Shown here: piece after piece, positions 1 to 6,970 of the stretch
Numbering within the stretch: position 1 is the first letter of the stretch
Layout: each line of letters opens with the position of its first letter
Assembly: GCA_024404735.1 (NCBI GenBank)
Contig: JAKSPP010000026.1
Location: 1-12,814 of the forward strand
DNA: 12,814 bases
Source: Oscillospiraceae bacterium
GTDB taxonomy: Bacteria > Bacillota > Clostridia > Oscillospirales > Oscillospiraceae
Reading direction: 5' to 3'
Notes under the pieces: generated by a model
What the model saw: only the letters and a program-made list of their open reading frames with translations
Told to the model about the DNA's origin: nothing
The model's database searches: none
Program-made: the position numbers and the translations under genes

Positions 1-38
1 TACGATTTTTCTTAAAGTTTTGCTTCAGCTTCGCGCTG

Positions 39-67
39 TTGACAGAGTCGATTTTTTTTATTACAAT
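39..67 (+). promoter_or_regulatory. Sigma-A-type promoter of the type IV pilus operon
   Basis: A perfect -35 box TTGACA (39-44) is separated by exactly 17 bases from TACAAT (62-67), a one-mismatch -10 box. Transcription would start near base 74, leaving a leader of about 57 bases before pilB. This is the only strong promoter I see in front of the seven co-directional pilus genes, so it probably drives the whole operon. The leader is too short to hold a known c-di-GMP riboswitch. Confidence 0.8.
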
Positions 68-130
68 CCGAAATCAGAACAAGAAAATACGGATGATTAT
101 GCATAAATTTCACTGAAGGAGGAAAGATCT

Positions 131-1819
131 GTGGCATACAAACGTCTGGGTGATATGCTCGTCGGAGTCGGTGTAATATCGGAACAGCAGCTTAGCACCG
201 CACTTTCAGAGCAGAAAAAAACCGGCAGAAGACTCGGCGAGGTTCTCGTCAGTATGGACATAATCAGTCAACGGCAGCTTCTTGATACCCTTCAGCGCCA
301 GCTTGGAGTTGACTTCATAGATTTAAGCGCCTTTGCTCCCGAGGCCTCTCTTGCCAGAGTGCTTCCCCGCGGTATTGCCCAGAAGTATCACATAGTCCCC
401 GTCCGCGGTGATAACTCCACTCTCTTTATTGCAATGGACGACCCCCTCAACTTTGTTGCGGTGGATGCGGCCAGGGCTGCCAGCAAGCGAAGGATAATCC
501 CCATGCTTGCCACTGCGGAGGGCGTTGACAGGGCTCTTGCCAATCTTTACGGCTCCGAGGGTGCCGAGAGAGCCATTGCAGAGCTTAAAAGCGAGGAATC
601 CGAGACGGGCGCAGGCTCTGCTACTGCCAATATAATAGGCGCGGACACAGAAAACGCCGCCCCCACAATCCGCCTTGTCAACAGTATTCTGGAATACGCC
701 GTTAACCAGAGTGCCTCGGATATCCACCTTGAGCCCAGGGAGGCCGAGATGGTTGTCCGAATGCGAATAGACGGAGTTCTCAGAAAAGCCTTCGTAGTAC
801 CCAAGGGTACGCAGAATGCGGTTATTGCCCGAATAAAGGTTATGGGCAATATGAATATTGCAGAGCATAAGATTCCCCTTGACGGACGAAGCAATGTGCG
901 CATAGGCGATAAGGACATTGACCTTCGTATTTCCACACTGCCAACGGTTTACGGTGAAAAAACGGTTATCCGACTTCTCTATAAGGCCTCCGATTTTCTC
1001 TCCCCTAAGGGCATAGGCCTTACGGGAAACAACCTTAAAAAGTTCGAGGCACTTCTTAAAAACTCCAACGGCGTTATTCTTATAGTCGGCCCCACGGGCT
1101 CCGGTAAATCAAGCTCCATGTACACGATGATTCACCGCCTCAACACAGAGGAGGTTAATCTTGTTACTCTTGAGGATCCCGTTGAGTACAACCTTGACGG
1201 CGTCAATCAGGTACAGATAAACGATAAGGTCGATATGACCTTCGCAAACGGCCTTCGAAGCATACTTCGTCAGGACCCGGATATAATAGCCGTGGGCGAG
1301 ATTCGTGACGGCGAGACGGCCCAAATAGCCATGCGTGCCGCAATAACCGGACATCTTGTCCTTTCAACCCTTCATACAAACGATGCGCCGGGCACCCTCG
1401 ACCGTCTTCTTGATATGGGCGTTGAGCCCTATCTTGTAAGCTCGGCCCTTAAGGGTGTAATAAGCCAGAGACTTGTCCGCCGTATATGCCCCGCCTGCCG
1501 GGAGGAATACTCTCCCTCTGCCGAGGAGCAGGCAATGCTTCACCTTCCCTATTCGGAGGGGCGGCGCTTCTACAGGGGCAAGGGCTGCCCCGCCTGCTTC
1601 AACACAGGCTATCACGGAAGAACGGCGGTTTTCGAAATCCTCGTAATAAGCGGGGCGATTAAGCGTGCGATTGCCGACAGAGTACCCCATTCCGAGCTTC
1701 TTCGAATAATAAACGAAAGCGGGTTTGAGACTCTTATAAAAGACTGTGTCCGCCTTGTTGAGGGCGGCGTTACAACGGTTTCCGAGGCCTACCGTACGGT
1801 TAATTCCACCGATGCTTAA
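131..1819 (+). CDS. pilB: Type IV pilus assembly ATPase PilB (GspE/PulE family) with N-terminal MshEN domain
   Basis: This 562-residue hexameric cytoplasmic ATPase would power pilus extension by turning the PilC platform. The N-terminus (residues 5-57) carries two tandem MshEN-type motifs (RLGxxLVxxGxIxxxxLxxxLxxQ), the signature of c-di-GMP-binding assembly ATPases. The first copy is complete; the second has Asp43 where glycine is usual. The AAA core shows Walker A GPTGSGKS (320-327), the Asp box VTLEDPVEY (345-353), Walker B IIAVGEIRD (385-393) and the His box GHLVLSTLHTND (407-418). Two CPAC pairs (453-456 and 486-489) form the zinc site typical of extension ATPases, which argues against PilT. 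The start is GTG, placed by an AAGGAGG ribosome site at 116-122 with 8 bases spacing. It is the first gene of the operon and pilC follows after 40 bases. Family and role are clear; c-di-GMP binding is inferred from the motif. Confidence 0.96.
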   Translation: MAYKRLGDMLVGVGVISEQQLSTALSEQKKTGRRLGEVLVSMDIISQRQLLDTLQRQLGVDFIDLSAFAPEASLARVLPRGIAQKYHIVPVRGDNSTLFIAMDDPLNFVAVDAARAASKRRIIPMLATAEGVDRALANLYGSEGAERAIAELKSEESETGAGSATANIIGADTENAAPTIRLVNSILEYAVNQSASDIHLEPREAEMVVRMRIDGVLRKAFVVPKGTQNAVIARIKVMGNMNIAEHKIPLDGRSNVRIGDKDIDLRISTLPTVYGEKTVIRLLYKASDFLSPKGIGLTGNNLKKFEALLKNSNGVILIVGPTGSGKSSSMYTMIHRLNTEEVNLVTLEDPVEYNLDGVNQVQINDKVDMTFANGLRSILRQDPDIIAVGEIRDGETAQIAMRAAITGHLVLSTLHTNDAPGTLDRLLDMGVEPYLVSSALKGVISQRLVRRICPACREEYSPSAEEQAMLHLPYSEGRRFYRGKGCPACFNTGYHGRTAVFEILVISGAIKRAIADRVPHSELLRIINESGFETLIKDCVRLVEGGVTTVSEAYRTVNSTDA

Positions 1820-1859
1820 GTAATCCGGAGACAAACAATTTTTCTAAGGAGACTGCTTA

Positions 1860-3074
1860 ATGCAAACCTACCGATATGAAGGAATAAGTGCAAGCGGTGC
1901 CGGGGTAAAGGGCATTGTTGAGGCTATTGACGAGCAGGAGGCCCTTATCCTTGCAAGAGCAAACTGCAGGACCCTTCTGAGCATAAAGCCCGAAACAAAG
2001 GTCCGCTCCGTTATGAATACGGACCTTGACGACCTGCTGGGCGGAGGCAGAATAAAGGACAAGCAGCTGAGCCTTCTGTGCTCACAGCTTGCAATTGAGC
2101 TTAAAGCGGGTCTTCCCCTGGTCCGGGCACTGGAGCTCGTTGCAAAAAACGAGAGCAACGCGGCTCTTAAAAAAATAATAACGGAATCGGCAAATGACGT
2201 AAGAGCGGGCCATACCCTCAGTGAGGCCCTCAGTCTTCACGGCCCGAAGCTGCCGAAAACCCTCATAGAAACAGTCAGGGCCGGCGAGGAATCGGGAAAG
2301 CTTGACGAATGCTTTGAAAGACTCAAGGTCTATTACAAGAGCAGCGGAAAGATTAAAAGCAAGGTTGCAAGTGCAATGGTCTATCCCGTTATGCTCATCA
2401 TTGTTGCGGTTATCGTGGTTGCCATTATCATGATTAAGGCCGTGCCTGTTTTCGAGGCATCCTTTGCGGGACTGGGACAGGAACTCCCCGGAGTGACAAA
2501 AGCCCTGATTGCCACAAGCCACTTCTTTAAGAACAACATTCTTCTGCTTCTTGTGGGGGCCCTTGCCCTTGCCCTTGCATTAAAGCTCTACGGGCAGACG
2601 GAATCGGGAAAGAATCTCTACGCAAGGCTTGCCCTTAGCTTCCCGGGACTCGGCCTTGTTAACAGAATGAACGGAGCAAGCCAGTTTGCAAGCACTATGG
2701 GAACAATGCTGGCAGCGGGCCTTCCTATGGTGAAGGCGGCCCGGATAACTTCAAATGTTGTCTCAAATCACCTCATTAAAAAGGATGTTCAGGCTGCATC
2801 CGACGGCGTTATAACAGGCAGAAGTCTTGGAGACGGCCTCAGTAAAAGCCTCTGGCTTCCTCCCCTTCTTCTTGAAATGACGGCAGTGGGCGAGGAGACG
2901 GGAAACCTTGAGGAGACTCTGGACGTTATTAACGAGTACTACACGGATGAGGTTAACCTTGCCGTTGACAGAGCTCTGGGCATTCTGGAGCCTGCAATTA
3001 CCATCGTAATGGCCCTTATGGTTGTGTTTATCCTCCTTTCCGTTTACCTTCCCCTTTTCAGCATGTATCAGTAA
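1860..3074 (+). CDS. pilC: Type IV pilus inner-membrane platform protein PilC (GspF family)
   Basis: This 404-residue polytopic membrane protein has the usual PilC/GspF length. It contains two T2SSF-type helical domains, about residues 66-190 and 270-395. Both carry the family pattern of LxAGxPLxxA (LKAGLPLVRAL at 81-91; LAAGLPMVKAA at 284-294) followed by GEExGxLxE (AGEESGKLDE at 141-150; VGEETGNLEE at 343-352). Membrane segments are predicted near 172-198, 225-245 and 376-398. PilC is the platform that PilB is thought to rotate while pilin subunits are inserted into the fibre. The ATG start has an AAGGAG site at 1846-1851, 8 bases upstream. It lies 40 bases after pilB with no visible terminator between them, so they are co-transcribed. 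I see no damage or missing motif. Confidence 0.96.
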   Translation: MQTYRYEGISASGAGVKGIVEAIDEQEALILARANCRTLLSIKPETKVRSVMNTDLDDLLGGGRIKDKQLSLLCSQLAIELKAGLPLVRALELVAKNESNAALKKIITESANDVRAGHTLSEALSLHGPKLPKTLIETVRAGEESGKLDECFERLKVYYKSSGKIKSKVASAMVYPVMLIIVAVIVVAIIMIKAVPVFEASFAGLGQELPGVTKALIATSHFFKNNILLLLVGALALALALKLYGQTESGKNLYARLALSFPGLGLVNRMNGASQFASTMGTMLAAGLPMVKAARITSNVVSNHLIKKDVQAASDGVITGRSLGDGLSKSLWLPPLLLEMTAVGEETGNLEETLDVINEYYTDEVNLAVDRALGILEPAITIVMALMVVFILLSVYLPLFSMYQ

Positions 3075-3087
3075 TATCCGTAATTCC

Positions 3088-3109
3088 GCCGGCACTCAAC
3101 CCCGCCGGC
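3088..3109 (+). other. GC-only hairpin between pilC and the prepilin gene
   Basis: GCCGGC (3088-3093) can pair with GCCGGC (3104-3109) around a 10-base loop. The following sequence is AT-rich but lacks an immediate run of T, so it is not a convincing terminator. Its place just before the most highly needed subunit gene suggests an mRNA processing or stability element; that role is only an inference. Confidence 0.4.
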
Positions 3110-3149
3110 TAATAATAAAAAATAAATTTTTAAGGAGAACCTGCTTATT

Positions 3150-3518
3150 ATGAAAATGAATAAAAAGGGCTTCACTCTCATTGAGATGCTGGTTGTTGTC
3201 GCAATCCTCGCAATCCTCGTTGCTATCGTTATTCCCGTTGTCGGAAATGCCAACGAAAAGGCTAAGGAGGCCAAGGACGCTGCCAATATCCGTTCCGCAA
3301 TCGCAGAGTGCACTATCGCCCGGCTTACCGGTGAAGGAGACACTTCAAAAGAAGTAATACTTACACAGAAAGATAGCTTTGATAAACTCGGTTCCGATTT
3401 GAGCAACATTGGCGGCTGGGAACCCAATCCTGCATCTGGTACAAAATTCAGCGGCACAGGTGCTCATATCGTCTCAGTTGATGAGAATGGAAATGTAACA
3501 GTAACCCCCAAAACCTGA
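3150..3518 (+). CDS. Type IV prepilin (major-pilin-like)
   Basis: This 122-residue precursor has a short class III leader, MKMNKKG, cut before Phe8 in the motif KG/FTLIEML, with the conserved Glu at mature position 5 (Glu12 of the precursor). A hydrophobic helix (about 8-31) follows, with proline at mature position 22 as in many type IV pilins. The C-terminal region (about 60-122) is short, polar and has no disulfide pair; the single cysteine is Cys54. The start has a TAAGGAG site at 3131-3137 with a 12-base spacer; an in-frame ATG at 3156 is a possible alternative. It is the only pilin in the operon and lies between pilC and its peptidase, so it is probably the main fibre subunit. The distal half looks more AT-rich than its neighbours. 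Confidence 0.93.
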   Translation: MKMNKKGFTLIEMLVVVAILAILVAIVIPVVGNANEKAKEAKDAANIRSAIAECTIARLTGEGDTSKEVILTQKDSFDKLGSDLSNIGGWEPNPASGTKFSGTGAHIVSVDENGNVTVTPKT

Positions 3519-3531
3519 TAAAAATTGATTT

Positions 3532-3681
3532 CCTGCGTATCGTTTACCTGCGCAGGTCAACCCTGAATAGTTTCCGGGCAGAGCCGAAGGGGTTGCGGCT
3601 CAAGCCCGGGAACCGGGGCAAACCTGCGGGCCGGAAGGCGTTCCGACCCGGATGTTTGTTCCGTTTTGCCCGTTTCGGGCA
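3532..3681 (+). promoter_or_regulatory. Hairpin-rich intergenic RNA between prepilin and pilD
   Basis: Four separate stems can be drawn in 150 bases. The first is CCTGCGTA (3532-3539) with TGCGCAGG (3549-3556, one G-U pair). The second is a two-part stem, CCGGGC (3574-3579) with GCCCGG (3604-3609), enclosing GAGCCG (3581-3586) with CGGCTC (3596-3601). The third is a 10-bp stem with one mismatch, 3627-3636 with 3641-3650. The fourth is TGCCCG (3667-3672) with CGGGCA (3676-3681) around TTT. A perfect palindrome ACCTGCGCAGGT lies at 3546-3557. No run of T follows any stem, so this is not a standard terminator. It may stabilise the pilin mRNA 3' end or act as a structured leader for pilD. I do not recognise a known RNA family. 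Confidence 0.45.
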
Positions 3682-3702
3682 GACATTTACGAAAAACAAA
3701 AA

Positions 3703-3748
3703 GGCCCTTAGTCCTCCTGCATTTAAGCGGGAAAAAGGGCCCGGAGGG
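3703..3748 (+). promoter_or_regulatory. Candidate H-type pseudoknot over the pilD ribosome binding site
   Basis: Stem 1 pairs GGCCCTT (3703-3709) with AAGGGCC (3735-3741), 7 bp. Stem 2 pairs TCCTCC (3712-3717), inside the loop of stem 1, with GGAGGG (3743-3748), which contains the pilD Shine-Dalgarno sequence. The linkers are 2, 17 and 1 bases, lengths compatible with a classical H-type pseudoknot. If formed, the element would hide the ribosome site of pilD. This was drawn by eye and not tested by folding energy or covariation. Confidence 0.35.
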
Positions 3749-3754
3749 CAAAAA

Positions 3755-4555
3755 GTGCTTTTATTTGCTTCGCCTTTTTTATCGGCATATTTTATTATAC
3801 TGAGCCTTCTTCTGGGCCTTGTTATGGGAAGTGCATTAAACTGCCTTGCCTTCCGTCTTGCACGGGGAGAAAAATGGTCCGGGGGAAGAAGCCGCTGTCC
3901 TTCCTGCGGGAGTACACTGGGAATCGGGGACTTAATTCCTCTTTTCAGCTACATATTTCTAAGGGGCAGATGCCGCCGCTGCGGAGAGAAAATCTCCATG
4001 CGCTATCCTGTTTCGGAGGCTGTTTTAGCCCTCTTATATCTTCTTATTCTTCTTAAATATGACCTGTCCCTTGAGACAATAGAGCTTATTGTTTTTTGCT
4101 CCTGTCTTTTCTGCCTGTCTCTTGTGGATCTTGATATTCAGGAAATTCCGGACAGATTCCATATTATTTCCGCTTCGGCAAGGCTTGTGTTTCTTCTTTT
4201 AAGCTTCGGCTTTACCGGGGATTTTCTTATTGCCTTAGGGCGCGCCCTTCTGGGCGGCCTTATCCTCGGGGGCGGGGTGCTTGTCCTCAGCCTTGTTATG
4301 GACAGGCTTCTTCATAAGGAGAGCCTCGGAGGCGGGGATATTAAGCTCCTTTTTGTTATGGGAATGTATTTTTCCCTGCCCTGCTGCTGCCTTCTTATAT
4401 TTATGGCGGCAATTATCGGCATTGTCCTTGCCCTCTGTCTGGGGGCAAAAAAGGGCGTAGCCTTTCCCTTCGGCCCGGCTCTTTCGCTATCGGCTTTTCT
4501 GACGCTTCTTTTCGGGGAAAAGCTTATTTCTCTCTATATGGGCCTTCTGGCTTAA
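3755..4555 (+). CDS. pilD: Type IV prepilin peptidase PilD (A24 aspartic protease)
   Basis: This 266-residue polytopic membrane protease would remove the prepilin leader and methylate the new N-terminal residue. The N-terminal methyltransferase-type region has two zinc-binding pairs, CPSC (48-51) and CRRC (73-76). The catalytic aspartates fall in VDLDIQEIPD (124-133, Asp125 likely) and in GGGD (192-195, Asp195) followed by IKLL, as expected for family A24. Hydrophobic segments occur near 10-30, 88-100, 108-126, 140-152, 159-182, 200-230 and 236-262. I chose the GTG at 3755 because GGAGG (3743-3747) sits 7 bases upstream and the protein then begins just before its first membrane helix. The frame is open upstream to a TTG at 3593, but that extension is basic, GC-rich and unlike PilD. 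It acts on the pilin encoded immediately upstream. Confidence 0.95.
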   Translation: MLLFASPFLSAYFIILSLLLGLVMGSALNCLAFRLARGEKWSGGRSRCPSCGSTLGIGDLIPLFSYIFLRGRCRRCGEKISMRYPVSEAVLALLYLLILLKYDLSLETIELIVFCSCLFCLSLVDLDIQEIPDRFHIISASARLVFLLLSFGFTGDFLIALGRALLGGLILGGGVLVLSLVMDRLLHKESLGGGDIKLLFVMGMYFSLPCCCLLIFMAAIIGIVLALCLGAKKGVAFPFGPALSLSAFLTLLFGEKLISLYMGLLA

Positions 4556-4557
4556 GA

Positions 4558-4587
4558 AATGCTTCCGCACCCCCGGAAGGGTGCATT
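4558..4587 (+). other. Hairpin between pilD and pilM
   Basis: TTCCG (4563-4567) pairs with CGGAA (4574-4578), and AATGC (4558-4562) with GCATT (4583-4587), leaving GGGT bulged on the 3' side. No T run follows, so it is unlikely to stop transcription. An intercistronic RNA-processing role is possible but unproven. Confidence 0.3.
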
Positions 4588-4637
4588 CTATTCTGATAAA
4601 AACCGGTATTCGGGACGGATGCCGGGGAGGAGGAAAA

Positions 4638-5624
4638 ATGGCGGGAAAAACTGTCGGCATTGAAATAGGAAACGACACCGTCAAGATGGCCCTTGTTTCA
4701 GGGGGCAGGCTTATCGGCATGGCAGTTGAGCGTATGCCGGACAATATGGTTTCGGACGGGAGGATTGCATCCCCCGACGCAATGATAAACTTCCTTAAGG
4801 ATATGCGGAGGGCACACCATATTCCGAAGTGCAATGCGGCACTGGTTCTTCCCTATCACAGCGTAATTACAAACGTTGTGAGTGTTCCGCCCATGAGCGA
4901 TAAGGAGCTTTCCATTAACCTTCCCTTTGAATTCCGCGATTATGTGGGTCAGGAGGCAGGAGGCTACCATTACGATTACTGCGTTATGGACACAGTGAGA
5001 AACCTCGCAGGACAGGTGGAAAAGCTTGACATATTCGGAGCGGCTGTAAAAAAGGATTTAATGGAAAGCTACTACGATATGATGAAAAAAGCGGGCTTCA
5101 CCCTTAAGCTTGCCATCCCCCACGAGGCTGCATGGATGAATCTTGCAAGAAGGGCAAGTGACGAGGGTGAAGAGGTTGCCATTGTGGATATGGGACATAC
5201 GGCAACGAGGATTTATATTTTCTCAGACGGCAAATTTATTATGGGCAGAGAAATCGAGCTCGGAGGGCAGCTTCTTGATGCCTCCATTGCCCAGCAGCAG
5301 AGGGTTGATGCCCATGTTGCCAGAAGCTACAAGGAAAACAACACAGGCGGAATCCTCTCCTCCGAGGACAGCACCGATGCCTTTAACACCATTGCCGTTG
5401 AGATTATGAAGGTTGTGAACTTCTACTCCAACTTCTCAAACAGAAATTCCAATCTGAAGGATATCTACCTTGCGGGAGGTATGGCCTCAATTGAAAATCT
5501 GAGGCTTGCCATACGCAGGGCAACGGGCCTCAATGCACATCATATATTCCATCTTGTTCCCGGCGGGGCCGAGGACGGGAATACCCTGTGCTGTGCTCTT
5601 GCAGCCGGCGCGGGAGTTCAGTGA
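4638..5624 (+). CDS. pilM: Type IV pilus assembly protein PilM (actin/FtsA-like ATPase fold)
   Basis: This 328-residue cytoplasmic protein has an actin-like fold and would bind ATP and the cytoplasmic N-terminal tail of PilN, linking the motor to the alignment complex. The phosphate-1 loop is visible as VGIEIGNDTVKMALV (6-20), the phosphate-2 loop as VAIVDMGHTATRIYIF (180-195), and the nucleotide-side motif as IYLAGGMASIENL (276-288). The ATG at 4638 is chosen over an in-frame upstream ATG at 4581 because it is preceded by a strong GGAGGAGG site (4626-4633) and gives the MAGKTVGIEIG start normal for PilM. The upstream option would add 19 residues lying partly in a hairpin. It begins the second half of the operon, with pilN following after 21 bases. 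The nucleotide-binding motifs look intact. Confidence 0.92.
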   Translation: MAGKTVGIEIGNDTVKMALVSGGRLIGMAVERMPDNMVSDGRIASPDAMINFLKDMRRAHHIPKCNAALVLPYHSVITNVVSVPPMSDKELSINLPFEFRDYVGQEAGGYHYDYCVMDTVRNLAGQVEKLDIFGAAVKKDLMESYYDMMKKAGFTLKLAIPHEAAWMNLARRASDEGEEVAIVDMGHTATRIYIFSDGKFIMGREIELGGQLLDASIAQQQRVDAHVARSYKENNTGGILSSEDSTDAFNTIAVEIMKVVNFYSNFSNRNSNLKDIYLAGGMASIENLRLAIRRATGLNAHHIFHLVPGGAEDGNTLCCALAAGAGVQ

Positions 5625-5645
5625 CAAGGGGGGCAAACAAAGACA

Positions 5646-6248
5646 ATGTCCGATAATAGCAAAAAAGCCTCTGCAAAAACAGCGGGCAAAAGACAGGCCA
5701 TTGCCGATAAGGCAAACCTTAACCTCTGCTTTCACGAAAGCGGAATTCACCTTAAAACTCTTATCCCCACCATAGTTATTATCCTTCTTGCCACCGCTGC
5801 CTTCGTTAAATTCGGGTTTATGGACAGGCTTTACGAGAAAACCGCTGCCTATGATACTCTGAGTGAAAAGCAGCTTAGTCTTGCGGCCATTAAAAAGAAG
5901 CTCAGCGGCTATGATGAGCTGGAGGCCGAGTACGGCCGCTTCAGCTACGGCCTTATGACGGAGAGCGAAGCGGGCCTTGTTGACAGACCCTATGTTCTCG
6001 GCATTCTTGAAAACACCATCTCCCCTGTTGCGGGAATTGAGGATTTTGCCCTTAACAACAACATCCTTGCGGTTAATATCTTCGGTCTTACTCTTGACGA
6101 GACCTCGGCTCTGGTTAAAAAGCTGGAGTCAGACCCGCAGATAGACTCCGTATCCGTTTACAGGGCCAAGGCCGATGATGAGGAGCAGAAGGCCTCTGTA
6201 AGTATGACAATTATCCTCAGTAAGGAGGACAGCGGAAATGAAGACTAA
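5646..6248 (+). CDS. pilN: PilN-like type IV pilus alignment protein
   Basis: This 200-residue bitopic membrane protein has a basic cytoplasmic tail (1-36) containing ANLNLCF (23-29), which resembles the INLLP-type PilN motif that docks on PilM, although degenerate. A membrane helix follows at about 37-57, then a coiled-coil-like stretch (about 60-98) and a small extracytoplasmic ferredoxin-like domain (about 112-192). PilN pairs with PilO to connect PilM with the pilus. The assignment rests on the order pilM-pilN-pilO, topology and size more than on strong sequence conservation. The ATG follows a G-rich AAGGGGGG site (5626-5633) with a rather long 12-base spacer, so translation may be weaker or coupled to pilM. 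Its end overlaps pilO by 11 bases. Confidence 0.82.
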   Translation: MSDNSKKASAKTAGKRQAIADKANLNLCFHESGIHLKTLIPTIVIILLATAAFVKFGFMDRLYEKTAAYDTLSEKQLSLAAIKKKLSGYDELEAEYGRFSYGLMTESEAGLVDRPYVLGILENTISPVAGIEDFALNNNILAVNIFGLTLDETSALVKKLESDPQIDSVSVYRAKADDEEQKASVSMTIILSKEDSGNED

Positions 6249-6903
6249 CAGAGGTATCCCCGCCCGCACCGTTGCCGCCCTCGTTTTCCTTGCACTTGTT
6301 CTTGTGGGCTTTTCCTACTACCTTCTGTTTCTGAAGCCCCTTCGTGAGGAGCTTTCGGATATTGAGGCGCAGTCTCTTGCCCTTGACAGTGAAATCGCCA
6401 TTGCCTCTGCAAAGGTGGGGAAAATGAACACAATGCAGGCGGAGCTTGATGAGCTTATGGCCCTCCCTGCAGAGGAGTTAACGGAAATTGCCCCCTATGA
6501 CAATGCAAAGGTTGTTATGACCCAGCTTAACGGAATACTAAGAAACAGCGATGAGTATGACCTTAACTTCAGGGACCCTGTTATAGAAAGCGACGGAACC
6601 GTTCGCAGGGTTGTGGCAATGAAATTTAACTGCCGGGATTATAACGGCGCAAAGGCCATCATAGATGCCCTTCAGGCCAGTCACTGGCGCTGTCTTATAA
6701 ACTCCATCTCTCTTGAGGCGGATGAAAATCAGATTGAGCTTACAGAGGCCCGGGAAAGGGCCGCAAGGGAGACCTCCGAAGAAAATGCCGGGGCAGTCAT
6801 TTCCGTAATTTCGGAGGAAGAGGAGCCTCAGGCGATGTCCATAATCGGCTCCGTAACCGTCGCCGCAACCATAACCTTTTTTGAGAGTATGAATATCGAA
6901 TAA
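6238..6903 (+). CDS. pilO: PilO-like type IV pilus alignment protein
   Basis: This 221-residue bitopic protein has a short cytoplasmic tail, one membrane helix (about 12-32), a coiled-coil-like region (about 33-78) and an extracytoplasmic domain (about 86-215) interrupted by a very acidic, low-conservation insert (about 165-198, with EEEE at 193-196). This topology and its position after pilN identify it as the PilO partner in the alignment complex. The ATG at 6238 has TAAGGAGG (6221-6228) 9 bases upstream, inside the end of pilN, and the 11-base overlap indicates translational coupling and equal amounts of the two partners. No pilP or secretin gene follows; the operon stops at a terminator 14 bases downstream. 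The family call depends strongly on context. Confidence 0.8.
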   Translation: MKTNRGIPARTVAALVFLALVLVGFSYYLLFLKPLREELSDIEAQSLALDSEIAIASAKVGKMNTMQAELDELMALPAEELTEIAPYDNAKVVMTQLNGILRNSDEYDLNFRDPVIESDGTVRRVVAMKFNCRDYNGAKAIIDALQASHWRCLINSISLEADENQIELTEARERAARETSEENAGAVISVISEEEEPQAMSIIGSVTVAATITFFESMNIE

Positions 6904-6916
6904 TTATATTCAATAG

Positions 6917-6954
6917 AAATCCCCCGACTTCGTCCTGATGAAGTCGGGGGATTT
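6917..6954. terminator. Strong intrinsic, probably bidirectional terminator
   Basis: A perfect 15-bp stem pairs 6917-6931 (AAATCCCCCGACTTC) with 6940-6954 around an 8-base loop. AAAT and ATTT at the stem ends provide T residues in both directions. It lies between two convergent genes and should end both the pilus operon and the protease transcript. Confidence 0.88.
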
Positions 6955-6970
6955 GCCTTATATGGTTATA

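Noticed and set aside
323..936. Two long open frames on the minus strand inside pilB
   Set aside because: They are mirror frames produced by the biased codon use of pilB; no domain, no ribosome site, and pilB itself has every family motif.
3616..3624. GGGCAAACC, resembling part of a GEMM-I c-di-GMP riboswitch
   Set aside because: The other conserved blocks, including the GACGCAAAGCC stretch and the receptor stem, are missing around it, so the match is probably chance.
3593..3754. A 54-codon N-terminal extension of pilD from a TTG
   Set aside because: The GTG at 3755 has a strong GGAGG at 7 bases and starts just ahead of the first membrane helix; the extension is basic, hairpin-derived and unlike prepilin peptidases.
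4581..4637. Upstream ATG start for pilM
   Set aside because: It adds 19 residues not seen in PilM proteins, has no good ribosome site and lies partly in a hairpin; the ATG at 4638 has GGAGGAGG.
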